In this document: positions 1-10,698 of the stretch, piece after piece
Layout of the letters: every line of letters starts with the position of its first letter
Position numbering within the stretch: position 1 is the stretch's first letter
NCBI GenBank assembly: GCA_025618425.1
Contig: CM046850.1
Coordinates: forward strand, 971,819-1,035,818
Reading direction: 5' to 3'
Length of the DNA stretch: 64,000 nt
Source: Heliocidaris tuberculata
Lineage: Eukaryota; Echinodermata; Echinoidea; Camarodonta; Echinometridae
Notes under the pieces: generated by a model
What the model saw: the letters and a program-made list of their open reading frames with translations, nothing else
What the model was told of the DNA's origin: nothing
Databases searched by the model: none
Made by a program: the position numbers and the translations under genes

Positions 1-744
1 TTTAAACCATGGGTAAGGTTTAAACCTCTGTAAGCGTACTGAAATAAGCAAAGAAAATATATGATTGGATCAGATTCTGTGTGCATGTACGCTTAAAAAA
101 CCCAGGAGGGGGTTTAAACCATGGTTTAAACCCAACCTCCTTTGTGAATTCGGGCCAATGAGTCCTGATAAGGGGGGGGGGGGAGGGACTGGTGGTAAGT
201 ATTCTTTATAACTTTGGTTTCATGAACTTTTCTTTTCAAGCATTATTTGTGTTTGGTAGGCATTAGAACGATCCTGATTTTGCATAAAGGTCTATGTAAA
301 TCTGTGATTTCCGAATCTTTATAGTGAATTCCAAAGTTTTGTTTGCCACCATTCAAAATTATGTGTGCTTGTACGGTAGAGACAGGTACACGTCATCTCA
401 TCTGTACCCCTGTTTTTGTGTTCTAGTGTACTATACATGGAGTGGTGTTTCGCGATAATTGCATGTCTCAGCTCAACTATTGCAAAATTAAAACTGCAAT
501 TTAATTTCTCAATTCCACGCTAAAACTCGATGTAATTTAAAATATTTGCCTTATTGTTGTTTCTATTAATAACAATAATGCGTAATATTTATTAGTCGCT
601 TGATACTGTTGTCTCTAAGTGCACCATATTCTGTCTAAGATTTAATTATCAGAACATTAATATGGAAGAAATAAAATAAGAATGTATTAATCAAGTTTTG
701 TTCAAATGTATTTTTTCATTATTAAACTTACTTGACATTGTAGA
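1..744. other. 5' flank or intron, no gene seen
   Basis: I see no convincing exon here. Positions 1-145 contain several copies of the palindromic words GTTTAAACC and TTTAAACCATGG in both orientations, which look like the end of an inverted-repeat element. A poly-G run follows at about 172-186. The 5' exons of the downstream gene are either before the window or too short to recognise. Confidence 0.4.
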
Positions 745-960
745 GATATTTAATAATAATAATAATAATAATATTCCGCTTTTATATAGCGCCTAATACA
801 TTGGAGATGTCTCTAAGCGCTTTACAGATATATTATTACCCCGGTCATCGGATTCTGGCTTGCCCGCACACAATGTTTGCACATTCTCCACTCCCTGGGG
901 AGTATTCCAGCAATGGGCCATGGCGCCTGTATAATACAATTATATATTCATCTTTCTATA
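745..960. repeat. (TAA)n tract plus 'TATAGCGC' dispersed repeat
   Basis: A (TAA)n microsatellite at about 752-773 leads into a block containing 'TTATATAGCGCCTAATACA' and 'AAGCGCTTTACA'. Such 'tatagcgcc...aagcgctttaca' blocks are, from memory, dispersed repeats in marine invertebrate genomes. The open frame inside it is not considered coding. Confidence 0.45.
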
Positions 961-982
961 TTATTCTTATAAAGGTAGACAG

Positions 983-1073
983 CCATGGTTTGTAGAGTTA
1001 GATGTTAACAATGATGTCATTCAGAAGCCTGTCTATGATGTAGTAGCAACTATAGAGGGCTCACAGTACCCTG
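983..1073 (+). CDS. Transferrin-receptor/NAALADase-like gene, exon a (first visible)
   Basis: This is the first recognisable exon of a multi-exon plus-strand gene. Read in frame it gives PWFVELDVNNDVIQKP followed by VYDVVATIEGSQYP and ends with one base of a split Asp codon at a GTAAGT donor. It matches the stretch before the zinc-ligand strand in glutamate carboxypeptidase II and transferrin receptor, where a '...YNVIGTLRG..EPD' type sequence occurs. The acceptor is uncertain: AG ends at 974 or at 982, so the exon may begin at 975 or 983. Upstream exons (cytoplasmic, membrane, protease-associated domains) are not visible. The split codon joins correctly to the next exon (g + at = Asp). Confidence 0.7.
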
Positions 1074-1333
1074 GTAAGTCTATGGCTCAATCTTTATATT
1101 TACTTGTTTTTTTTTTCATATGGCTATTGAAGTATATTTCATATTTCAGAACTTTACTTACATGTGTGTATTTATTCATTTATAAGGTATAAGCTAGTTT
1201 GATGTTTTTGTGTGCAAGCCATGTATCCATACTGGTTATGCTATATTTATCATATTCATTTAGTGAGGAAAACATTCAAATATTAGTAGTATGTTAGGCA
1301 CACCACCAATGCTAATAAAGTCTAACACTTTAA

Positions 1334-1733
1334 CCCTTTCAGGACAAGAATTATTCAAGGGCTAAATTGATCACATTTTGTTCTTCCAATTGGCAACAAT
1401 AATATTTTTCTTTTAGTGCAACATGTTTCTAATAAAACATAACGTCTTCGAAAAAAATATACGTAGTTACAAACTTTGTCAAAAGTTGAAAAAATTGCCA
1501 ATTTTGATAAAATCAGTGATTTTGAACCTCTCAATGTGTTGCCAATTTAAAGATTTTAAAGCTTATTCTTGTTGTAAAAATTCGTGGCATCAAATGCAAT
1601 ATGGTCACAAACAAAAATGGACATAGTATGTTCAGGAATTTTTGCTCTTTCATGCATTTGGTATATTTTTTAGAGCTCTGAATCAAAAGTTATTTAGCAA
1701 AACCACAAAATGTGGTAAATTGTCTTGAAAGGG
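1334..1733. mobile_element. TTAA-flanked MITE, family A copy 1
   Basis: This 400-bp element begins CCCTTTCAGGACA and ends TGTCTTGAAAGGG, and is flanked on both sides by TTAA (1330-1333 and 1734-1737). The TTAA duplication and CCC terminus fit piggyBac-type non-autonomous elements. Four more copies occur in this window, at about 6.2, 13.4, 20.6 and 34.6 kb. It lies in the first visible intron of the M28-like gene. Confidence 0.8.
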
Positions 1734-1737
1734 TTAA

Positions 1738-2443
1738 GCCATTTGGGGAAATGTCACTTTTTGTTAGGTCTATTGCTGGTCTTGTGCCTGTCTCGCAGAT
1801 GTGACTGAAGTATAAGATGATCCTGGGGGTTATGTCTCATTTAGGCCTGTATGACATCTGCATCCTTGAAAAAAAGGTTGTTTTTCACCACCAGAGGGTA
1901 ACCCGGGGATCTCGTTTAGGGTATCAAAAACAGGAAAATTCTGAGAAAAAGGTACATGTATGATTCACAATAGTGATGAGAAAAGATTCTCGAAAAGGGC
2001 AGGAAATTTGACAGTACATTCGGAAGCCGGTCAGGAGCAGAAAAATCTAAATACATGATAAAATTAATCCAAAGAGGTTCTTTTCTATTTTTTCAATGCC
2101 TGAGAACATCATTCTGTAGTGTGTTTTAAAGTAAATATTTGTCTTTGACTCTTCCTTTTTGGCCCCAAAAGGGCCAAGAAGAACCAATTCTTCGAATAAG
2201 GTGTACAATACTATGAAACATCTAAAAAATCCCTGTTGAGGATCTAAAAATCAGAAGATGTTCAAGGGTTTCCCTGAATAAGGGTATCAAAAACCTCTCA
2301 ACTTAAATCCTCCTTTAGGGTGCTTTTCAGAAAGTCATGGACGCAGATGCCGTACAGGTCTCAATGAGACATAAAGCAACTGATTTTAGTGTTCCCTAAA
2401 AAATAGAGTAATGATTTCTTTATTTATTTTTATTTGTTATCAG
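1738..2443. other. Intron sequence, nothing recognised
   Basis: This is the rest of the intron between exons a and b. I found no repeat family member or conserved frame. Confidence 0.4.
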
Positions 2444-2643
2444 ATGAGTACGTTTTGCTCGGAGGTCACTACTCCAGCATGATGACCTCAATGGTGAGCC
2501 CAGGGTCATCGTCATCAGTGATGGAGTCAGCTAGGGTTATCAGTGAGATGGTGGATAGTGGATGGATGCCTAGGCGTACAATTATGATCGGTCTGTGGGA
2601 AGGGTCAGAATTTGGCCAAGTAGGATCCACTGAATGGGTGGAG
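2444..2643 (+). CDS. Transferrin-receptor/NAALADase-like gene, exon b (zinc-site exon)
   Basis: This 200-nt exon follows a TTATCAG acceptor and ends before a GTATGT donor. It encodes DEYVLLGGHYSSM, then a Ser-rich loop, then RRTIMIGLWEGSEFGQVGST-EW. In M28B peptidases this region holds the first zinc His, the bridging Asp (in a G-x-D-P-x-x-G context), the catalytic Glu and an adjacent zinc Glu. Here the GGH histidine is kept. The Asp position reads V-S-P-G, and the usual E-E pair reads S-E. The fold-defining residues (RRTI, W, EFG, GSTEW) are kept while the chemistry is lost, as in transferrin receptors. I infer a binding, scaffold or receptor role rather than peptidase activity. The exon ends in phase 0 and joins exon c. 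Confidence 0.88.
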
Positions 2644-3065
2644 GTATGTATCGCATCACTTTAAATTTAACCCTTGTAGTCCCTAATGTAGTATACGTTG
2701 CCCAAGTTTTTTATAAGATATCCAATAAATAGATGAAGGCTTGTCTTTAGTCTTTATTTCAGAACAGAGACATGTATTCGAAAGGTTGATGACATAAAAT
2801 GATGCTTGTAGCAAAAAAAGGAACAGTGAAACGGACTCTGTTATTGAAAAGTCTGCTCTGAAATTTTTAATAATAATCAGTAATAATTTTTGGACTTGTG
2901 TAGGGCACAAATCTGCCTGAAAGAGGCACCCTAGGTGCACAAATTGTTATGGGTGATTCATGACTGCTGACTTGGTGGCACTATAAAGGTCTCCTGATCA
3001 TTTTTGTAATTTTCTTTACAGTAAATTATTGTCATGTCTAATGATATTAATTCAATTTCTACTAA

Positions 3066-3825
3066 GGTAGCTTAGCAAAACACAATGGTGCGTAAAGATT
3101 CAGGAAAGACGCAAAGAGCGAAATTGCTAGTTTTGTCTGTGCATCTAAAATCACACTTAAAGGCATTGATAAACTTTGCCCAGGATTGAAGAAAAAAAAA
3201 TCACTGTTCCAGCTAATGCTGTAATCATAATTGCAAACCTTTAGCTCAGACAGGAATCGCCTGAGTTTTATAAGCTGATCGGTCGTTTATATATCAAGAT
3301 ATTTACGATTGAACATTGATGTCGGGATAGAGTACCACCGAACCCTAAAGAACTCTTACAGTTGGCATACCTCGCTCTATCACAGAATACCGTACGGGCT
3401 GGAAACCCGCTCTGAAATCGCCAAGCGCTGGTGCTTGGTTTTTGTGACTGCAGCGCAGCGAAGAAGCCGAGCGACTTGCGCCAGCGATTGATCGCGATTT
3501 TCTCTTTTTTAGGATAGTAAACGGGTTCCATTTTCTCTCATACTTTCACATATCCTTAAATATATATGTAGTTAGAGGACTGCACACAATTCACTGGCAT
3601 TTGAGCTGATTTTACAATTTTTCACAAAGTTAATCAATCACTTTAAACTTATCTGAATAAAAGTTTTCATATTATTTTGCTGAAAAATGTTCATAGAGTT
3701 AAATACTAATTCTACATCCTAATATTTTGGTTCTGCCTCTAGAAAAAAAAAATCACGATTTTAGATAATTCATCATATGCATCTTTCCCGCGTTCTTACT
3801 CACCATCACGTTTCGCTAAGCTACC
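3066..3825. mobile_element. Harbinger-like non-autonomous element
   Basis: This 760-bp element has inverted termini GGTAGCTTAGC / GCTAAGCTACC. The similarity extends inward for about 30 bp (AAAC.C.ATGGTG.GTAA). It is flanked by 3-bp TAA duplications (3063-3065 and 3826-3828), the TWA target typical of PIF/Harbinger. It sits in the intron between exons b and c and carries no transposase frame. Confidence 0.65.
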
Positions 3826-3915
3826 TAATGAAAGAACCAGCAAGGAAAAAGGACATACAATTTAGTCATTTTATCTCAAAATTTGGATAAGATTATGGTC
3901 AATTTCGTATTGCAG

Positions 3916-4044
3916 AAAAATAGAGTCATTCTGAGAGATAGAGCAGTGGCTTATATTAATCTAGGAGGAGGGGGAAGTGGTACCATACTCAACACACAGA
4001 CATCACCCATGCTTAGAGGAGTTATTATGGAGTCTGCTGACCAG
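3916..4044 (+). CDS. Transferrin-receptor/NAALADase-like gene, exon c
   Basis: This 129-nt, 43-codon exon (phase 0/0) lies between a TTGCAG acceptor and a GTAGGA donor. It encodes KNRVILRDRAVAYIN, a glycine-rich turn and LNTQTSPMLRGVIMESADQ. It matches the 'RxVAYIN' strand that in active M28B enzymes is followed by a zinc-binding Asp (N-x-D). Here the position after YIN reads L-G-G, so that ligand is also missing. The following 'SPML' helix corresponds to 'TPLMYSLV'-type sequence of the family. The protein then appears shorter than relatives, because the usual ~30-residue segment before the next conserved block is absent. A short exon hidden in the next intron cannot be excluded. Confidence 0.85.
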
Positions 4045-4049
4045 GTAGG

Positions 4050-5660
4050 ATGATGATGATGGTGATGGTTGCCATGGTAATGATGGTAATGATGATGAGG
4101 ATGATGATGATGGTGATGGTTGCCATGGTAATGATGGTGATGATGATGATGATGACGATCATGATGTTGTTAGCCTGACTGGAGGATCAGTGTTAATCAA
4201 TGTGGTGGTGATGGTAATAGTGATAATTAATGTATAGGTTGTGGCGATGGTGATGATGATGGTGATAATGATGATAGAGATGATAGTAGTCATGGTGGTG
4301 GTGATGGTGATGGTGGTGATAGAGATGATAGTAGTAATGGTGATGATGATGATGATGGTGATGATGATGGTGATGATGATGATGATAGTAGTAATGGTGA
4401 TGATGATGGTGATGATGATGATGATGGTGATGATAGAGATGATAGTAGTAATGGTGATGATGATGGTGATGATGGTGATGATGATGATGATGGTGATGAT
4501 AGTAGTCATGGTGGTGGTGATGGTGATGATGATGATGATGGTGATGATAGAGATGATAGTAGTAATGGTGATGATGATCATGATGATGGTGATGATGGTG
4601 ATGATAGTAGTCATGGTAGTGGTGATGGTGATAACGATGATGGTGATAATGATGATGCTGATGATAGTCATGGTGGCAGTGATGGTGATCATGATGATGG
4701 TGATGATGGTGATGATAGTAGTCATGGTGGTGATGAATATGATGGTGATGATGGTGATGATAGTAGTCATGGTGGTGGTGGTGGTGATGATGATGATGAT
4801 GGTGATGATGGTGATGATAGTAGTCATGGTGGTGGTGGTGGTGATGATGATGATGATGGTGATGATAGAGATGATAGTAGTCATGGTGGTGGTGATGGTG
4901 ATGGTGGTGATAGAGATGATAGTAGTAATGGTGATGATGATGATGATGGTGATGATAGAGATGATAGTAGTAATGGTGATGATGATCATGATGATGGTGA
5001 TGATGGTGATGATAGTAGTCATGGTGGTGGTGATGATGATGATGGTGATGATGGTGATGATAGTAGTCATGGTGGTGATGGTGGTGATGATGATGGTGAT
5101 GGTGATGATGGTGATGATAGTAGTCATGGTGGTGATGATGATGGTGATGATGATGGTGATGATAGTAGTCATGGTGGTGGTGATGGTAATGATGATGGTG
5201 ATAATGATGATGGTGATGAAAGTAGTCATGGTGGCGGTGATGGTGATGATGATGGTGATGATAGTAGTCATGGTGGTGATGATGGTGATGATGATGATGG
5301 TGATGATAGTAGTCATGGTGGTGATGGTGGTGATGATGATGATGATGGTGATGATGGTGATGATAATAGTCATGGTGGTGATGATGATGATGATGGTGAT
5401 GATGGTGATGATAGTAGTCATGGTGGTGATGATGATGGTGATGGTGATGATGGTGATGATAGTATTCATGGTGGTGGTGATGGTGATGATGATGGTGATG
5501 GTGATGGTAGTGGTGATGATGGGGATGATGATAATTGCAGTGATGATAGTAGTCATGGTGATGGTTGTGGTGATGGTGATCGTTCTGGTGTTGGTGCAAA
5601 TTGTAGTTTTGTAGGTGGTGGTAGTGTGATGATGGTGGTGATGGTAGGGGTTGTGATAAT
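4050..5660. repeat. GAT/GGT minisatellite in the M28-like gene intron
   Basis: About 1.6 kb of degenerate (GATGATGGT)n repeats shows higher-order units punctuated by 'GATAGTAGTCATGGTGGT' every ~40-60 bp. It produces long His-, Ile/Thr- or Met/Val-only frames on both strands. These are composition artefacts, not genes. It occupies most of the intron between exons c and d. Confidence 0.95.
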
Positions 5661-5775
5661 TTGAGTTTTTATTCTAGTGGCCAAGCCATTGATCACTTGT
5701 ATATTACAAATAGTTCTATAAAAGGAAAAATGATTATAGGTATTATAATTTTCTTCTTCTATATTTTTTCTTCAG

Positions 5776-5904
5776 ATTGGCATCTCATCCATGGTAAACC
5801 TGGATGTATTGTCGGGGTCAGGTGACTATGTTCCCTTCTCACATACTGTTGGTATACCCTCAGCCAGTATTGAGATCATGAGCAGTCAGGATATTGATAG
5901 CGAT
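5776..5904 (+). CDS. Transferrin-receptor/NAALADase-like gene, exon d
   Basis: This 129-nt exon (phase 0/0) lies between a TTCTTCAG acceptor and a GTAAGT donor. It encodes IGISSMVNLDVLSGSGDYVP, then FSHTVGIPSASIEIMSSQDI. It matches the family motif 'LGSGNDFExFF..LGIAS' (NAALADase) or the equivalent 'LxxxxAAFPFLAYSGIPAVSF' (transferrin receptor). The G-I-P-S-A-S form is closer to the receptor type. The loop after this block, which holds the last zinc His in active enzymes (Y-H-S-x-Y-E-T), is replaced by a short Asp/Ser-rich sequence without a histidine. Confidence 0.85.
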
Positions 5905-6170
5905 GTAAGTATTATGGTTAAATCGAGAAAGAGATAAATAGGGTATTGAAGAGAATATTCAAAAAGTGGAAGAAAAGGAAAAGTCTTGAAACAGTAAACC
6001 CTGTGCTGTAAAATTATAATTTTTTGTGACCTAAAACGTCTGTGAATTGCTAGAACTGCCATGTTTTTGTCCAGAAACTTTCGTGAAAGCCTAAATTTCG
6101 CTGTTGCAATTAACTCATTGCAACACCGAATTCTAATTCAATTCTATATTTACAACGTTCTTCTGTTCAT
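5905..6170. other. Intron sequence, nothing recognised
   Basis: A short stretch of intron between exon d and the next MITE has no recognised content. Confidence 0.35.
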
Positions 6171-6587
6171 AACCCTTTCGAGACAACTGACCACGTTTTG
6201 TGGCTTGGCTCAGTAACTTTTGATTCAGAGCTCTAAAAAATATACCAGATGCACGAGTAGAAAGAGCAAATATCCTGCTCACATTGTCTCCATTTTTGTT
6301 GCATGACCATATTGCGTTTGATGCCAGGAATTTTAAAAGGGAGAATTATATACACTGTAGCTTCAAAATTCTTAAATTGGCAACAAATTGAGAGGTCCAA
6401 AATCACTGTTGTTTATCAAAATTGGCAATTTTTGTCAACTTTTCGACAAAGTTTATAACTATGTTGTTTTCAGAGACATTACATTTTATTAGAACCATGC
6501 AGGACCGAAAGAAAAATATTGTTGCCAATTTGCAGAACAAAATGTGATCAATTTAGCTCTTGAATAATTCTTATCAAGAAATGGTTA
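6171..6587. mobile_element. TTAA-type MITE, family A copy 2 (degenerate ends)
   Basis: This is a full-length relative of the 1.3 kb element, in opposite orientation. It opens AACCCTTTCGAGACAACTGA and closes with a decayed GGTTAA. The interior shares 'GAGCTCTAAAAAATATACCAG' and 'AATGTGATCAATTTA' type blocks. The left flank reads ATAA rather than TTAA. Confidence 0.7.
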
Positions 6588-6768
6588 ATCCCTTCTGTCA
6601 CCATTCCAGTCTCTTTTCTCTTATCATTATCTTACTTTTGAAATTCATTCATTCTTATTCATCATACATATCCAACTGCCAGTGTGATCATGAGTGTATA
6701 TAATCAATGCAGCTAGGCACTCTCTCCTTAGGTGATGATGATGTCCATTACTAAATTATATCCCTTTA

Positions 6769-6933
6769 CAGTGGAAACTCGGTATAAAGAGCTGTGATAT
6801 AACAATATTCCTGATATAACAAGTTAATTAATCTTTATGTTCTTTTGTTTTTTTACCCTGATATAAGGAGATTCCTGATATAAGAAGGTAATTTTAATGG
6901 TCACAAGTTCCTCGTTATAGTGAGTTTCCACTG
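6769..6933. mobile_element. pogo/Tigger-like MITE
   Basis: This 165-bp element has termini CAGTGGAAACTCGGTATAA and TTATAGTGAGTTTCCACTG and is flanked by TA on both sides. CAGT-starting inverted repeats with TA duplications are typical of pogo/Tigger-class Tc1-mariner elements. Internal 'CTGATATAA' words repeat three times. Confidence 0.75.
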
Positions 6934-7002
6934 TATTTACCACTGAAATTCATTTTCTTACCAATCTTTCAATTCTCGTCTAATCATTTTATTTTTGATC
7001 AG

Positions 7003-7210
7003 ACCAATCCAACTGCCAGTGGTATGATCATGAGTGTATCATCGACCCAGCTAGGCACCAAAGTGATTCTATCCTTAGCCGATGACGAAATCTTAGGTCT
7101 AGATGCTGGCGCTATGTCAGATACAGTGATGACCTATGTTGACAACCTGGATGCTGTCCTGAGCAGTACTATAACTTCAGATGAAACATTGTCTCCAGAT
7201 AAAACAATGA
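7003..7210 (+). CDS. Transferrin-receptor/NAALADase-like gene, exon e
   Basis: This 208-nt exon follows a TTGATCAG acceptor and ends before GTGAGT, leaving one base that completes Thr in the next exon. It encodes TNPTASGMIMSVSSTQLGTK, VILSLADDEILGLDAGAM and a helical stretch ending SPDKTM. It corresponds to the start of the helical/dimerisation domain ('...LANSIVLPFDxxDYAxxL' in NAALADases). Similarity is weaker than in the neighbouring exons, but length, phase and position fit. Confidence 0.8.
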
Positions 7211-7339
7211 GTGAGTTTATTCACCCTTACAGTTCCATAATAATAATAACAATAAATACAGCATTTGTAATGTGCCATTGATCTAGTACACTATTCTGAG
7301 GCACAGAGGGATATCAATAGGAGCAATTTACATGACTGT

Positions 7340-7345
<6 letters not shown>

Positions 7346-7391
<46 letters not shown>
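7346..7391. repeat. (TA)n microsatellite
   Basis: A run of about 23 TA dinucleotides in the intron between exons e and f. Confidence 0.95.
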
Positions 7392-7641
7392 ATAAGTGAA
7401 CGAGATAAAGGGGAAAAAAATGTATACCTATAGTTAACAAATATTTAAATATGATATGATGAGAACATGTATGACTTTAGACTTGACTCAAATGTTCCTA
7501 GAGATTCTGCTGATCGGATATTCAAAGGAAGAGTATTTCATAGAGATGGAGCTGGTCGAAGCTACCCAAACCTCAATATCATACCTTATTTTTTGGAACT
7601 GAAGAATTTTCTCTGGAAACAAAAAAATGGTGCGTGATTGT

Positions 7642-7740
7642 TAAGGGCAATCCAGACTTAATGACAGTTTGATTTGGGTGAATGCAGAAAAATCAGAGCA
7701 GAGAAACTAATAATTTGTAATGATTTGCCTTTATCGGCAG
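7642..7740. mobile_element. Fragment of AGGGCAATCC MITE (family B)
   Basis: The sequence 'TTAAGGGCAATCCAGACTTAAT', the GATTTG block and 'AAAAATCAGAGCAGAGA' match one end of the elements at 21.03-21.62 and 21.88-22.47 kb. Only this end is recognisable. Confidence 0.5.
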
Positions 7741-7881
7741 TTGGCATTAATTATTATTTTTTTAAAAAATCAATGTAAAGAGTGCTCAAGGGAAACAAAA
7801 ATGTAGTCTTCATTTATTGTATAGGTGATGACTAAAACCAGGTTTGACTGTATTACAAATATATCCATTTTGATTTGACAG

Positions 7882-8050
7882 CCATGTTGAGATCTACAGC
7901 CACAGATTTCATGACAGCCGTTCAGGGTCTGCAGGATGTGATCGGATCAGACTCTATTGTTGACTCACCTGTTACCATGACGATGGTAAACAATCGTCTG
8001 ATGTACATGGAGCGTTCGTTCATTGACAATGGTTTTGGAGGCTCTATGGG
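7882..8050 (+). CDS. Transferrin-receptor/NAALADase-like gene, exon f
   Basis: This 169-nt exon follows TTTGACAG and ends before GTTAGT. It encodes MLRSTATDFMTAVQGLQDVI, then PVTMTMVNNRLMYMERSFID and a Gly-rich turn. It matches '[20 protein letters not shown]' of NAALADases and the corresponding 'LNDRVMRVEYHFLSPY' of transferrin receptors; 'NNRLMYMERSFID' is the most diagnostic motif in this gene. The split Gly codon (gg + g) joins exon g. Confidence 0.88.
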
Positions 8051-8069
8051 GTTAGTAAAATATATATAT

Positions 8070-8960
8070 TTTTGTCTCACCCACCGGAGGTGAAGGCAAG
8101 ACTAAGGGATCCAAATGGCGTCCGTCCGTCGTCCGTCGTCCTTCACAAATGTTAAAGTTTACCTGCAAGAGAATCTTGCAGGTAAACTTTAGACTCTCTT
8201 AGGACGCATAACTTGGCAACTGTTGCTGCAATGGCAACCAAACTTGGATGATAGAAGCACTAGGGGTATCTTCATGTTAGGGTGTTGTCGGAGGTCACAT
8301 GATGATGTCAAAGGTCATTTGAGGTCATATATTAAAGAGTACCTACAAGACTCTCTTTTCATATGTTAAAGTTTACCTGCAAGACTCTCTTTTGACAAAT
8401 AACTTCACATCAGTTGCTTGGATTACAACCTAACTTGGGTCATAGATGCATTGGGGCTACCTTCATGTTATGGTGCTGTCGGAGGTCAAAGGTCATTTGA
8501 GGTCATATGTTAAAGTTCACCTGCAAGACTCTCTTATGACACATAACTCTGCACATGTTGCTGCAATGGCAACTAAACTTGGGTGATAGATGCACTTGGG
8601 GTACATTCATGTTATGGTGCCTTCAGAGGTCACATGATAAGGTCAAAGGTCATTTCAGGTCAAATGTTAAAGTTTACCTGCAAGACTTTCTTATATGACA
8701 GATAACTTTGGAACTGGCACTCACTTTTCAACCAAACTTGGGTTGTAGATGCACTAAGGGGACCTGCATGTTGTGCCATCGGAGGTCATGTGATAAGGTC
8801 AAAGGTCATTTGAGGTCATATGTTAAAGTTTACCTGAAAGACTCTCTTATGACACATAACTCTGCACATGTTGCTGCAATGGCAACCAAACTTGGGTGAT
8901 AGGTGCACTTGGGGTACATTCATGTTATTTTCGCGAGTGGAGGAGACACAATATCGCTTA
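8070..8960. mobile_element. Tandem-core element (~155-bp units), pearl/HINE-like
   Basis: After a palindromic start (CACCCACCGGAGGTG) come about five to six copies of a ~155-bp unit containing 'GTTTACCTGCAAGACTCTC', 'GCAATGGCAACCAAACTTGG', 'TTCATGTTA' and 'GGTCAAAGGTCATTTGAGGTC'. A perfect palindrome with 14-bp arms (GTTTACCTGCAAGA / TCTTGCAGGTAAAC) lies at about 8157-8188. Tandem ~160-bp cores flanked by short unique ends are the described layout of pearl-type elements of bivalves and echinoderms. Assignment is inference. Confidence 0.55.
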
Positions 8961-9314
8961 TGCTCTTGTTTTTACTTTCATTCCTTGCTCTTTCTCAATT
9001 TTTCTCTCTCACTGTCTCTATCTATAGTTGCCATATCTATAGACTTTGGCGACTTTGTCAGCCTTCTCTATCAGTTTCACACCTGGCCTTTCACTAATCC
9101 CTCTTTAACCCACAGCAGTTCAGAGTTTTCTTATCGTAATTTTCCCTCCTCAAATTTATTTGCAACAATTATCCTTATTTTCCACTCCTACCTAGTCTGA
9201 AAAAAAATTGAATGTTTATTAAATGAACCAGTGTGAATGAAAATTGCAAAATTTAACACAAAAAATTGCCCATTTGTACACAAAAATAGTGATTATACAT
9301 ACATGTATATTTAT
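8961..9314. other. Intron sequence, nothing recognised
   Basis: A pyrimidine-rich block lies around 8990-9200 between two tandem-core elements. No coding signal was found. Confidence 0.4.
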
Positions 9315-10698
9315 ACCCCTGCGAAACGAAGTTTGAAGGGGGTATGTAGGAATCAGCTTACTGTCGGTTGGGGGGTTGGTCAAATCAAATCTTGCGCATC
9401 GAACTACTTCCTCATTTTTCGAGCAATGCTCGTGAAATTGGCCACACACATTGGTCTTGGGATGAAGAAGTGCAAGACATATTTTTTTTAATGTGTAGGA
9501 ACTGCATTGCCATGGTAACAGCATATTCTGGCAGTAAATCAGGTTGAAATCTTGCGGATCGAACTACTTCCTCATATTTCGAGCAGTGCTCAAGAAATTT
9601 GGCACACACATTTGTCTTGGGATGGAGATGTGCAAGACTATTTTTTGAATGTGTCGAAACCTGCTTTACCATGGTAATGGCATATTATGGCAATAAATCA
9701 GGTTGAAATCTTGCCCATCGAACTACCTCCTCATTTTTTGAGCAATGCTCTTGATATTTGGCACACACCTTGGTCTTGTGGTAAAGATGTGCAAGACATA
9801 TTGTTTCAATGTGTGGCAAACTGCATTACCACGGTAACAACATATGGCAATAAAACAGGAAAATATTGCACATCAAACCACTTCCTCATTTTTCGAACAA
9901 TGCTCGGGAAATTTGGCACACACATTGGGAAATTTGGCACACACATTGGGACGGGGGTATTAATCACCTTCAGTGATATTCTAGTTTTTTGAGCAATGCT
10001 CATGAAATTCGCCACACACATTGGTCTTGGGATGAAGATGTGCAAGACATTTTTTTTTTAATGTGTCGGAACTGCGTTGCCATGGTAACGGCATATTATA
10101 GCAATAAATCAGTGGGAAATCTTGCGGATCAAACCACTTCCTCATTTTTCGACCAATGCTCATGAAATTCGGCACACACATTGGTCTTGTGGTGAAGATG
10201 TGCAAGACATATTTTTTGAATGTGTCGGAAACTGCATTGCCATGATAACAGCATGGCAACGGCATATGGCAATAAATCAGTGGGAAATCTTGTGGATCAA
10301 ACTACTTCCTCACTTTTCAACCAATGCTCATGAATTTTGGTACACACATTTGTCTTGGGATGACGATGTGCAAGACATATTTTTTGAATGTGTCGGAAAC
10401 TCTGTTGCCATGGTAACAACATATGGCAATAAATCAGGGGAAAATATTGCAGATCAAACAACTTCCTCACTTTTTCAAGCAATGCTCATGAAATTAGGCA
10501 CACACATTGTTCTAGTGGTAAAGATGTGCAAGAGATATTGTTTCAATGTGTGGCACACTGTGTTGCCATAGTAACGGCATGGCAACAAGACAGGAAAATA
10601 TTGCAGATCAAACCACTTCCTCATTTTTGGAGCAATGCTGAGGAAATTTAGGACACACATTGGGGCGGGGGTAATAATCACCTTCAGTGATATTCTAG
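9315..10698. mobile_element. Tandem-core element(s) with Helitron-like 3' hairpin and CTAG end
   Basis: Left end: a near-palindrome (ACCCCTGCGAAACGAAG... AAGGGGGT). Core: about nine units of ~158 bp with 'CTTCCTCATTTTTCGAGCAAT', 'TTGGCACACACATTGGTCTTG' and 'GATGTGCAAGACATAT'. Right end: hairpin ATCAC-CTTCA-GTGAT at 10677-10691, then ATTCTAG followed by TT. A second identical terminus lies internally at about 9959-9980, so two elements seem joined head to tail. A hairpin followed by CTRR, with a T after it, is the Helitron-family 3' signature. Together with tandem cores this suggests a HINE/pearl-type non-autonomous Helentron relative. Confidence 0.6.

Noticed and set aside
4159..5614. Three long overlapping frames rich in His, Ile/Thr or Met/Val
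   Set aside because: They are readings of the GAT/GGT minisatellite on both strands. No start context, domain or codon bias beyond the repeat.
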